NCBI GenBank assembly: GCA_012511185.1
Contig: JAAZGN010000053.1
Location: 1 to 5,460 of the forward strand
Origin: Clostridiaceae bacterium
GTDB lineage: Bacteria; Bacillota; Clostridia; Saccharofermentanales; DTU023
Length of the DNA: 5,460 nt
Reading direction: 5' to 3'
A model generated the notes under the pieces. That model did not search any database and was not told where the DNA came from. It saw nothing but the letters and a program-made list of their open reading frames with translations. Below are positions 1 to 4,778 of this stretch, piece after piece. Position 1 is the stretch's first letter; the number at the start of each line of letters is the position of its first letter. A program made the translations under genes and the position numbers.

Positions 1-491
1 CCCCAAAGCTGAAAGAACCGCTGGCGTTCATCTTCATCGATGAGATCCAAAAGCTCGCTGATCCGTTGACTGCCTAAAGATGCTTTGGAGGGTACCTCAT
101 GGTTTTGACACCAGCTGTCTGCATGAGTGAGTGCCTTGCCTGTGGCAAGCACATACCAGGCCAAAGACAAGATCTCCTGCCAATGGTCAGGAGAGGCTTT
201 GCTCAAGGTCTTGACAAGTCCTGACTCCTGGCCGGCCAGCCGAAGCAAGAAAGCGGGGCCGCTGACAGTGGTCCTTGCGGTGACCTTGGGGGCAAGGGCG
301 GCAGCTCCGTGCAGCCCCAGCCGTTTGGAGGGGATGAGTTCCCCGGTCACAGGATCGAGTTTGCCGATGCATACCTGTTTATTTCGGGCTTGCTTTTTCT
401 CTTTATCCCAATAGGAATCGACAATCTCGTAGACATAGACGGTACCATTGGCGGCCCTTTGGTGGACGCGTTTGTGAGGAGTGCTATTCAT
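1..491 (-). CDS. IS4-superfamily (IS1634-like) DDE transposase, N-terminal part, runs off left edge
   Basis: The minus strand is open from an ATG at 491 to base 1: 163 codons of an unfinished gene. The product begins MNSTPHKRVHQRAANGTVYV and contains YWDKEKKQARNKQVCIGKLD, then GSQRISELLDLIDED and FFQLWG. The same landmarks, in the same order, occur in the second transposase of this window (4776 onward), which continues into a recognisable DDE core (YDITSVSS). This part is therefore the N-terminal region that precedes the first catalytic Asp, which lies beyond the window. Members cut and join DNA at the ends of their own element. The start is fixed by the promoter, whose -10 box ends 6 bases before the ATG. 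No Shine-Dalgarno sequence fits in that gap, so translation may be leaderless. The family name rests on recognition of the DDE core and general pattern; IS1634 versus another IS4-related group is less sure. Nothing in the visible part is broken. Confidence 0.85.
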   Translation of the reverse strand, partial: MNSTPHKRVHQRAANGTVYVYEIVDSYWDKEKKQARNKQVCIGKLDPVTGELIPSKRLGLHGAAALAPKVTARTTVSGPAFLLRLAGQESGLVKTLSKASPDHWQEILSLAWYVLATGKALTHADSWCQNHEVPSKASLGSQRISELLDLIDEDERQRFFQLW

Positions 492-497
492 AGTTCT

Positions 498-526
498 ATT
501 ATAACTATGTTCGAGGCCTGTGTCAA
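498..526 (-). promoter_or_regulatory. Consensus sigma-70 promoter of the left transposase
   Basis: Read on the minus strand, TTGACA (526-521) is followed by exactly 17 bases and then TATAAT (503-498). Both boxes and the spacing match the housekeeping consensus perfectly. Six bases separate the -10 box from the transposase ATG at 491, so the usual start point (about 7 bases after the -10) falls on or beside the A of the start codon. Confidence 0.85.
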
Positions 527-541
527 CCACCCCTATCTGTC

Positions 542-559
542 TGTAATAGAGTTGTAATA
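542..559. repeat. Tandem pair of TGTAATA, 11 bases apart
   Basis: TGTAATA occurs at 542-548 and again at 553-559, one helical turn apart, 16 bases beyond the -35 box of the left transposase. The placement would suit a protein-binding site (transposase or repressor), but seven-base repeats in AT-rich DNA can arise by chance. Confidence 0.25.
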
Positions 560-613
560 ATGCTTTTAGAGGCTTAACGTGGGTTATCGTTACAAAAAGT
601 ACGGGAATTTAGG

Positions 614-1165
614 TTTCACCTGGAGAAGGCCTTGCGAAGGGCTTGTCCGAAGCGCAAAGATCCTGCCCGATGGTGCCGACTCCACAGGCTTCTGGATCAA
701 TCCAAGGTCGATCAGATGGCTTTAGAGATCTGCGCCGGCGCCACAGAGGAGATCTGTTCAAAAGAGACAGCCATGGAAACTATCCATTACCTGGTCAATA
801 ACTGGGACGGTATTGAGATTGCCAATGACCCGAAGCATGCAACAGGAGCTAGCTGTGCGGAGGGGCTGGTAGGCCATATCCTGAGCGCCAGGCTCAGCAC
901 CCATGCCATGAGCTGGTCCCGTCACGGAGCGGCTCAAATGGCTGCTTTACGAGCCTTCCTGGTCAACGGAGGGGAGTTGACCTCCGAGCTGTTCAAAAAG
1001 CCTCAAAAACCAACTGGAGCGACAATCCCTAAGCCCGCAGTCAGTCTTCAGGATTACCGGTTCTGCGGGTCACCTACAACAGCTCCTTGGACGAACAAAA
1101 GAGGGACACCACTCTATCGTTTGCAAAAAGCAATTGCCGGTGGTGGTCTTGGGGGAGTCCATTAA
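614..1165 (+). pseudogene. ISLre2-family (UPF0236) transposase, C-terminal remnant
   Basis: The frame is open from about 578 to the TAA at 1163-1165, and family-like sequence starts near 614 (FHLEKALRRACPK). The core NWDGIEIAND...GASCAEGLVGHILSARLSTHAMSWSRHGAAQMAALRAF...NGGEL, encoded at about 806-980, follows the conserved C-terminal pattern of ISLre2 transposases: NWDGI, then a Cys-containing CAEG, HILSxRLS, W, a Met-Ala-LRA stretch and NGG. A TPLYR near the C-terminus is also family-like. ISLre2 transposases are usually 400-500 residues, so roughly the first 250-300 are missing. The first possible start (TTG at 632) is internal to the domain and has no ribosome site, so the fragment is almost certainly not expressed as a working enzyme. 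It abuts the IS1634-like element, which probably inserted into the gene. The N-terminal half is then predicted to lie to the left of the window. Confidence 0.8.
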
Positions 1166-1195
1166 TTACTCTTTTGACCTACAATAACTTGACTC
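614..1195 (+). mobile_element. Remnant of an ISLre2-type insertion sequence
   Basis: This is the transposase remnant plus a short 3' tail, TTGACCTACAATAACTTGAC (about 1175-1194), which I take as the likely right end of the element because the next gene's leader starts just after. Neither a terminal inverted repeat nor a target duplication can be verified, since the left end is missing. The right boundary is a guess within about 30 bases. Confidence 0.4.
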
Positions 1196-1353
1196 GGTCA
1201 GGGCACCGTTGGCCGAATCGTCCCCGGTCATTTGTGTTATCTTGATTTTGATTGAAAGATTAAGAATCCATACCAGCGAAAACCAGCCCTGCTTCCAGTG
1301 CATGAAAACAGAAGACAGCAATGATCTTTGGCAAAGAATAGGAGGAGAAAGAA

Positions 1354-1358
1354 AGAGG
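1354..1358 (+). promoter_or_regulatory. Ribosome binding site that decides the start at 1365
   Basis: AGAGG lies 6 bases before the ATG at 1365 and 3 bases before the ATG at 1362, favouring 1365. A stronger AGGAGG at 1340-1345 is 16-19 bases away from these ATGs, too far for normal use. No start codon in this frame sits at the right distance from it. Confidence 0.45.
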
Positions 1359-1364
1359 TTTATG

Positions 1365-1802
1365 ATGAAACATCCCTACGAGGCAATCATCCGGCATATC
1401 CCGGATCTGGAAGACCATGGGCCCTTGTTCATGTACTATGGTGAGCCCCTATCCGATGATTACCTGATTTATGGTGGCAAAGGCGGCTTTGATAAGCTTG
1501 TCGTCTCTTACGATTGCGACGACCTTTGTCACTCCATCGCACAAGCCTTCGAGAGAGATTACGATTGGCTGGACATACTTAAAGATAAGGGCATCAGGCT
1601 GGAAGATATCTTTGAGCTTGAGGTGGAAACCCAGGATTTTGAGGCCATCGTTTCCCTCCTCCTTTATCTTTTGACCAGCACGCTCCTCGAAGACAAGTTA
1701 ATCGATTCTTTTCAAAATGGCTACATGTTCCGTTTGTTGAAACGGCTGGACGCCTTGGTCAAAGCAGGCGCGCTGCCTGGGGAGAGTCCCCCCCTGGAAT
1801 AA
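1365..1802 (+). CDS. Small acidic protein of unknown function, DUF6508-like
   Basis: This is a 145-residue cytosolic protein without signal peptide, membrane segment or cysteine cluster. It opens MKHPYEAIIRHIPDLED (1-17). A middle stretch reads HSIAQAFERDYDWLDILKDK (56-75), and a C-terminal helical block LLLYLLTSTLLEDKLIDSFQ (98-117) leads to GYMFRLLKRLDAL. The order 'IPxLE, then F...DW...L...GI, then a leucine-rich helix, then a Gly before LLxRL' resembles DUF6508 proteins, whose function is unknown. The match is by pattern only and is moderate. The frame is open further upstream (TTG 1209, ATG 1302), but those starts lack ribosome sites, and 1209-1300 looks like post-ISLre2 leader, so I chose 1365. 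It is followed by about 800 bases without a gene and is not in an operon with the SEC-C gene. A weak TTGTGT-N17-AAAGAT at 1232-1260 could be its promoter. No terminator with a T-run follows the TAA. Confidence 0.7.
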   Translation: MKHPYEAIIRHIPDLEDHGPLFMYYGEPLSDDYLIYGGKGGFDKLVVSYDCDDLCHSIAQAFERDYDWLDILKDKGIRLEDIFELEVETQDFEAIVSLLLYLLTSTLLEDKLIDSFQNGYMFRLLKRLDALVKAGALPGESPPLE

Positions 1803-2449
1803 AGAAAATCAGGCGGCAAGGGTGGGGCGAAGTCCATGAAAAGGAGGCCATAAGCTGTGACATCCTCTTCTTGAGCCGGCTCACCGTTTCTCTCAACTGT
1901 TCTTTACGGGGGACCGAAAAGAATCTGAACCGGCTTTGCGTCCTGATAGCGGGCGCAAATTTCTATGGTTGGGCCCAGGCTGGCCGTGAGCTTATCCCAA
2001 TTCAGGGATAAGTTTGCACTTTTTGGGAGAAATCACCTTACTGTCGAAGAAAGAACCATTTTGATCTGCGTCTATCTCATTCAGAGGGTAAGCGGTGGAG
2101 TTTCTCACTTCCGCCTGGCGGGGTGCGGACGAAATCCTGGACATATTCTGAAGGGAGGGAGTCCGATTAAAGTGAGATTCTACTGTAGGGATTGAGCGAG
2201 AAGGGGTGTCTGGTTTAAGCGGGAATAGCCAGTGGTACGGAACCGCCGGCTGTATCCGACATCACTGAGGGTTTGTTGGGACATGGGGGCACCTCAATTT
2301 ATCTCTTTCTTTGTTGGTTGCATTTTGCCGTAAGCGAAGTCCAATAATCGAATGAATCAGTGGTTCCCTGAGGGATTTCGCCAAAGGTTGGTATACAATA
2401 AATAAACAGGCTGATTAAGTTCTTATAATCCTTGCAATCAAGGGGTAAC

Positions 2450-2467
2450 GAGGCTTTTGCCTCTTTT
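2450..2467 (+). terminator. Small terminator-like hairpin
   Basis: GAGGC (2450-2454), loop TTTT, GCCTC (2459-2463), then TTTT (2464-2467). The stem is only 5 base pairs and the T-run only 4, so it is a weak intrinsic terminator on the plus strand. The nearest upstream plus-strand gene ends 650 bases earlier. It may therefore end a small RNA or a decayed gene, or act as an attenuator in the leader of the SEC-C gene. Confidence 0.4.
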
Positions 2468-2470
2468 AGC

Positions 2471-2499
2471 GTGAGAAACTCGGGGCAAGAGTCCCTCAC
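2471..2499 (+). other. Hairpin in the leader upstream of the SEC-C gene
   Basis: GTGAG (2471-2475) pairs with CTCAC (2495-2499) and ACTC (2478-2481) pairs with GAGT (2489-2492). This leaves a 2x2 internal loop and the 7-base loop GGGGCAA. CCGGA at 2499-2503 could also pair with TCCGG at 2537-2541, competing for base 2499. The arrangement hints at a folded leader but matches no riboswitch class I know. Confidence 0.3.
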
Positions 2500-2608
2500 C
2501 GGAAAGACGCTGACTTGTGCGATAACGAACAGAAAGTCCGGCTGTCAACGGGCTTCGATACCTTAATGAATCGATATCCTCTAACCTCTGGCACTTCTAT
2601 CAGGTATT

Positions 2609-2613
2609 GAGGA
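2609..2613 (+). promoter_or_regulatory. Ribosome binding site of the SEC-C gene
   Basis: GAGGA abuts the ATG at 2614, which is too close for that codon. It is ideally placed (6 bases) for the in-frame TTG at 2620. The next in-frame ATG, 2638, has only a poor AGG directly before it. The true start is probably TTG 2620 or ATG 2614, a difference of two residues. Confidence 0.5.
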
Positions 2614-3984
2614 ATGTTCTTGCGGGATATAAACAGGATGACTGAGACTGAGGTGAAAACCATTTTTGATCAATACAACCGGGAGATGGACCGAGTCCGC
2701 TGCCCTTACGGAAGGTCCGGGGTGCGAGCCCAACTCGACGCCTATGCCCTGGCAGCAGTCAACCTCTACGGTGCGGTCAGACGCGAGGATCTGGTCATGA
2801 TTTTCAACCGGCAAAATGAGGCTCAGACGGACGCGGAGGAAGTTTATGTGCTCCTCTTGCCGCTGGTTTTGAAAAAAGGCCATTACGCTTTTTATAAAGA
2901 ATACCTGGTCCATCCGATCTTTTTCGATGACTTTGTAGGCGCCGACCATTTGATCCTCGCTCAGGCGGGTAAACCCCTCTATGTCCCTGATCAAGAGGAG
3001 TTGCTTGACTACCTCTGTATCGATCTGGTTGACAACATCCATTGGGAGGAGACTTTGCTTTTCCTGTTGGATACCTTTGGCGACTCAGTGGAAATTCTGA
3101 TCGCTTTTATTGAAATCAGAGAATACATGATGTTCGGCGACGGGTTCAGTGAGTTGGGACCCCTCATGGAAAAACATGGCTTGTTGTTTGAGCCGGATGT
3201 GTTGAAATCTTTCTTTGATCTCCTGGTACACGCTGTAAACAACACACGCATCTGGGAGAATAATGGCCACACTCCCGCTGAAATGCTCGAGATCATGGGA
3301 AGTGGGCCTGACAAAGTCATCGACTTCCCACGCGTTCAGGGGGCAGTCAAGGTTGGGCGCAACAGTCCCTGCCCTTGCGGGAGTGGCAAGAAGTACAAAC
3401 ATTGCTGCGCCAGATATGAATTATCGGGGTCCGCCCAGATCAGTGAGGCTGAGAGCCTCATGTTTTACGAAACCTGGATGGGGCTGATCAACTTCGTAGA
3501 CCGACATGAGCACGTAACCAAACGGGGGATCGACCCCTACAATCTCGACCAGAAGCTGATCTATAAAGTGAGGAAGGTTCTGTGGGAGAACCCCTCCCTG
3601 ATCGATCACTACATCCGCGACATGGCACTCCCCCAAGAGGAAATAGATCTGTTGCGAAGCTGGCGAACGAAATTCTGGATAGACAAATTCCTGATTGTCG
3701 AGTACAGGGACGAGTATGCGGTCTTTTTGGGAACCAACAGCGAGGGAGAAAACAGGCTGTACGGAGTCAAGGGGATCAGTGAGCCTGTATCCAGCGTCGT
3801 ACAGTCGCCACTCCCTGTTCTGGTAGAAGCTGTCCTCTTGCCCTTCAAGGACAAGCTTATTTACGACAGCTTCCTCAAACCATTGCCCGTCTCCTTTGGT
3901 GACGGTGCCCGGGCACTGTTCGAGGAGATGCACCAGAAGGCGAAAGAATACCCTGTCACCACCCGGCTGGAGGAAATTACATGA
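2614..3984 (+). CDS. SEC-C zinc-motif protein of unknown function
   Basis: A 456-residue soluble protein. Its diagnostic feature is VGRNSPCPCGSGKKYKHCC at 247-265: Cys253, Cys255, Cys264 and Cys265 form the CxCx8CC of the SEC-C motif, which binds zinc in SecA and in YecA-type proteins. Here the motif is central rather than C-terminal. The N-terminal part (about 10-235) is mainly helical. AYALAAVNLYGAVRREDLVM (43-62) followed by IFNRQN has the look of a small winged-helix-type segment seen in many Firmicute SEC-C proteins. The C-terminal part (about 305-450) includes LLPFKDKLIYDSFLKPLPVS (408-427) and FGDGARALFEE, which I recognise as a recurring tail of such proteins without known activity. 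A TGA at 2608-2610 limits how far upstream the gene can begin. Its own TGA overlaps the ATG of the UPF0158 gene, so the two are one translationally coupled unit. No enzyme motif is visible. A zinc-dependent protein- or ribosome-binding role is only analogy with SecA. Confidence 0.85.
   Translation: MFLRDINRMTETEVKTIFDQYNREMDRVRCPYGRSGVRAQLDAYALAAVNLYGAVRREDLVMIFNRQNEAQTDAEEVYVLLLPLVLKKGHYAFYKEYLVHPIFFDDFVGADHLILAQAGKPLYVPDQEELLDYLCIDLVDNIHWEETLLFLLDTFGDSVEILIAFIEIREYMMFGDGFSELGPLMEKHGLLFEPDVLKSFFDLLVHAVNNTRIWENNGHTPAEMLEIMGSGPDKVIDFPRVQGAVKVGRNSPCPCGSGKKYKHCCARYELSGSAQISEAESLMFYETWMGLINFVDRHEHVTKRGIDPYNLDQKLIYKVRKVLWENPSLIDHYIRDMALPQEEIDLLRSWRTKFWIDKFLIVEYRDEYAVFLGTNSEGENRLYGVKGISEPVSSVVQSPLPVLVEAVLLPFKDKLIYDSFLKPLPVSFGDGARALFEEMHQKAKEYPVTTRLEEIT
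3969..3974 (+). promoter_or_regulatory. Ribosome binding site of the UPF0158 gene
   Basis: GGAGGA lies inside the last codons of the SEC-C gene, 6 bases before the ATG at 3981. This is the best Shine-Dalgarno sequence in the window. It fixes the start at 3981 rather than the in-frame ATG at 3990, and suggests the second protein is made at least as efficiently as the first. Confidence 0.8.
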
Positions 3985-4421
3985 AAGGGATGCCTGTAAA
4001 GATTGAGACCATTGCCCAAGCCCTGGAAGGAACCATGGACGGTTGGCAACAATTTCTGAACAAAGAAACGGGAGAGCTTGTGAATCTGCCCACAGAAGGC
4101 GACGATGCATGGTGTGACGAAGATGAAGACCTGAGCGATGAAATTGAAGCTGGGGACCGCTACGTCTGCCTGCCCGATCAATACGACATCAACGAGTACA
4201 GGATCATGGAGCGCTTCAGCCTGTCCCTGGCCCATGAGGAGCACAGGATAAGGCTCCTGAACGCATTGAAGGGACGAAAGCCTTACCGTCGTTTTAAGGA
4301 CATCATCAATAATTTTGGGATTGCTGACCGCTACTTTGACTTTCGGCTGGAAGCCTTCCGTGAGCTTGCCCGATCATGGTGCGATGACAACGGCATTCCT
4401 TATGAGACGGAGACCTCCTGA
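3981..4421 (+). CDS. UPF0158 family protein
   Basis: A 146-residue protein with the full UPF0158 pattern. It opens with VKIETIAQALEGTMDGWQQF (6-25), then LNKETGELVNL, in which a short helix precedes a 'YLN-x-ETGE' strand. A very acidic linker follows (DDAWCDEDEDLSDEIEAGD, 41-59), then LPDQYDINEYRIMERFSLSL (64-83). It ends RRFKDIINNFGIADRYFDFR (103-122), followed by AFRELARSWCDDNGIPYE. The family is widespread in bacteria and no biochemical function is known to me. Length and ends are normal, so the gene looks intact. It overlaps the SEC-C gene by 4 bases (ATGA), implying coupled translation and probably a shared role. The strong negative charge and lack of membrane segments or a signal peptide argue for a cytosolic protein that binds another protein rather than nucleic acid; that last point is inference. 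No clear plus-strand terminator follows within 240 bases. Confidence 0.88.
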   Translation: MKGMPVKIETIAQALEGTMDGWQQFLNKETGELVNLPTEGDDAWCDEDEDLSDEIEAGDRYVCLPDQYDINEYRIMERFSLSLAHEEHRIRLLNALKGRKPYRRFKDIINNFGIADRYFDFRLEAFRELARSWCDDNGIPYETETS

Positions 4422-4478
4422 GGCGGTCATCGCGCAGGTCAATTCAAGCTGAACGCAGGATCTGCCAATCACTCATCG

Positions 4479-4501
4479 AAAAAGGGGACGCCAACCCGTC
4501 C
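4479..4501 (-). terminator. Minus-strand hairpin with T-run (terminator or REP-like palindrome)
   Basis: On the minus strand GGACG (4501-4497), loop GGTTGG, CGTCC (4490-4486) is followed by CC and then TTTTT (4483-4479). This looks like a short intrinsic terminator for a leftward transcript, although no leftward gene lies to its right in the window. A REP-like repeat is the alternative. Confidence 0.35.
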
Positions 4502-4617
4502 GTTGCGCCAGGAGCTCCATCTAATCGCATGCTGAGAGGACACGTCGAGATGACGCCAAGACGACCTGTTGAAGTTGTATAGTGATTCAGGTGAATGCTC
4601 ATGTGGAACAGAGGATC

Positions 4618-4649
4618 AAAAGGGCGGGAGCCACCGTGGTAGCTCCCGC
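4618..4649 (-). terminator. Strong 12-pair hairpin, better formed on the minus strand
   Basis: GCGGGAGCCACC (4624-4635) and GGTAGCTCCCGC (4638-4649) form an inverted repeat with one imperfect pair. As minus-strand RNA that pair is an allowed G-U; as plus-strand RNA it is a C-A mismatch. The minus strand then runs CC and TTTT (4621-4618), as in an intrinsic terminator, whereas the plus strand has no T-run after the hairpin. It sits just outside the presumed left end of the right-hand insertion sequence. Confidence 0.45.
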
Positions 4650-4669
4650 TCGTACCTTAAAATCCCCTG

Positions 4670-4683
4670 AAATTATGACTATG
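4670..4683 (+). repeat. 14-base direct repeat, copy 1
   Basis: AAATTATGACTATG, identical to 4765-4778, with the two copies 95 bases apart. This copy lies at the presumed outer end of the right insertion sequence and may be part of its terminal sequence. Confidence 0.6.
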
Positions 4684-4740
4684 CTTCGATCTAAAGCTGT
4701 ATGACTGCTATCGTTGCGTCATTTCAAGGCAAACTACCTG

Positions 4741-4769
4741 TTGACATCTGCTAAACCATCGCCAAAATT
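4741..4769 (+). promoter_or_regulatory. Degenerate promoter of the right transposase
   Basis: TTGACA (4741-4746), 17 bases, then AAAATT (4764-4769), then 6 bases, then ATG (4776). The geometry is base-for-base that of the left element, but the -10 box matches TATAAT at only 3 of 6 positions. Expression from this copy should be weaker unless another -10 is used. Confidence 0.5.
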
Positions 4770-4778
4770 ATGACTATG
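4765..4778 (+). repeat. 14-base direct repeat, copy 2
   Basis: AAATTATGACTATG again, here spanning the -10 position and the expected ATG (4776-4778) of the right transposase. Its location inside the promoter would allow a protein that binds the element's end to occupy the promoter too. Confidence 0.6.

Larger units (their letters stand above)
1..613 (-). mobile_element. IS1634-like insertion sequence, promoter end only
   Basis: This covers the left transposase gene plus about 120 bases upstream. The outer end is estimated near 613 for two reasons. ISLre2-like coding sequence resumes at about 614. Also, the minus strand there begins CCTAAATT, loosely like the CCTGAAATT at 4666 in the right-hand element. 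The distance from this end to the -35 box is 87 bases here and 75 in the other element. No target duplication can be tested because the other end is outside the window. The boundary is approximate. Confidence 0.45.
1803..2613. other. About 800-base region without a recognisable gene
   Basis: No open frame here has a ribosome site, a convincing codon pattern or recognisable similarity. The longest candidates, 1965-2195 plus (76 codons) and 2299-2499 minus (66 codons), look like noise. There are stretches free of stops on both strands around 1850-2010, so a decayed gene is possible, but I cannot name one. The right part (2450-2541) contains a series of small hairpins listed separately. The region may hold the promoter and leader of the SEC-C operon, though no good -35/-10 pair was found close to 2614. 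Confidence 0.6.
4422..4665. other. Non-coding gap between the UPF0158 gene and the right element
   Basis: No gene is supported here. A plus-strand frame from about 4475 (IEKGDANPSVAPGAPSN...) ends at the TAG near 4580 and has no plausible start or family match. The stretch contains the two hairpins at 4479-4501 and 4618-4649. The first is embedded in GAAAAAGGGGACG, a sequence style I associate with REP-like palindromes of RAYT transposases; this is a weak impression. Confidence 0.5.

Noticed and set aside
127..414. Plus-strand 95-codon frame, with a similar frame antisense to the right transposase (4859-5131, minus)
   Set aside because: The two share a C-terminal motif (SLPMxTCL.RAC), but only because the sense transposases are conserved there (NKQVCIGKLD). 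They are mirror images of real genes.
309..557. Plus-strand 82-codon frame over the start of the left transposase
   Set aside because: Antisense to the transposase N-terminus and its promoter; no ribosome site and no family match.
1209..1364. Longer start (TTG 1209 or ATG 1302) for the DUF6508-like gene
   Set aside because: Neither has a ribosome site, and the extra residues do not resemble the family's N-terminus; the frame is simply open by chance.
1965..2195. 76-codon plus-strand frame
   Set aside because: No ribosome site, biased composition and no recognisable family; regarded as chance.
2299..2499. 66-codon minus-strand frame
   Set aside because: It overlaps the hairpins at 2450-2499 and has no ribosome site or family resemblance.
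2515..2545. GTGCGAT at 2517, briefly considered as a group II intron 5' end
   Set aside because: No domain V hairpin, no reverse transcriptase and no matching 3' end anywhere downstream.
2581..3042. 153-codon minus-strand frame over the SEC-C start
   Set aside because: Antisense to the SEC-C gene, with no upstream signals.
3421..4110. 229-codon minus-strand open frame across the SEC-C/UPF0158 junction
   Set aside because: It lies wholly antisense to two well-supported genes with recognised motifs, has no family resemblance, and shows the composition of a codon-shadow.
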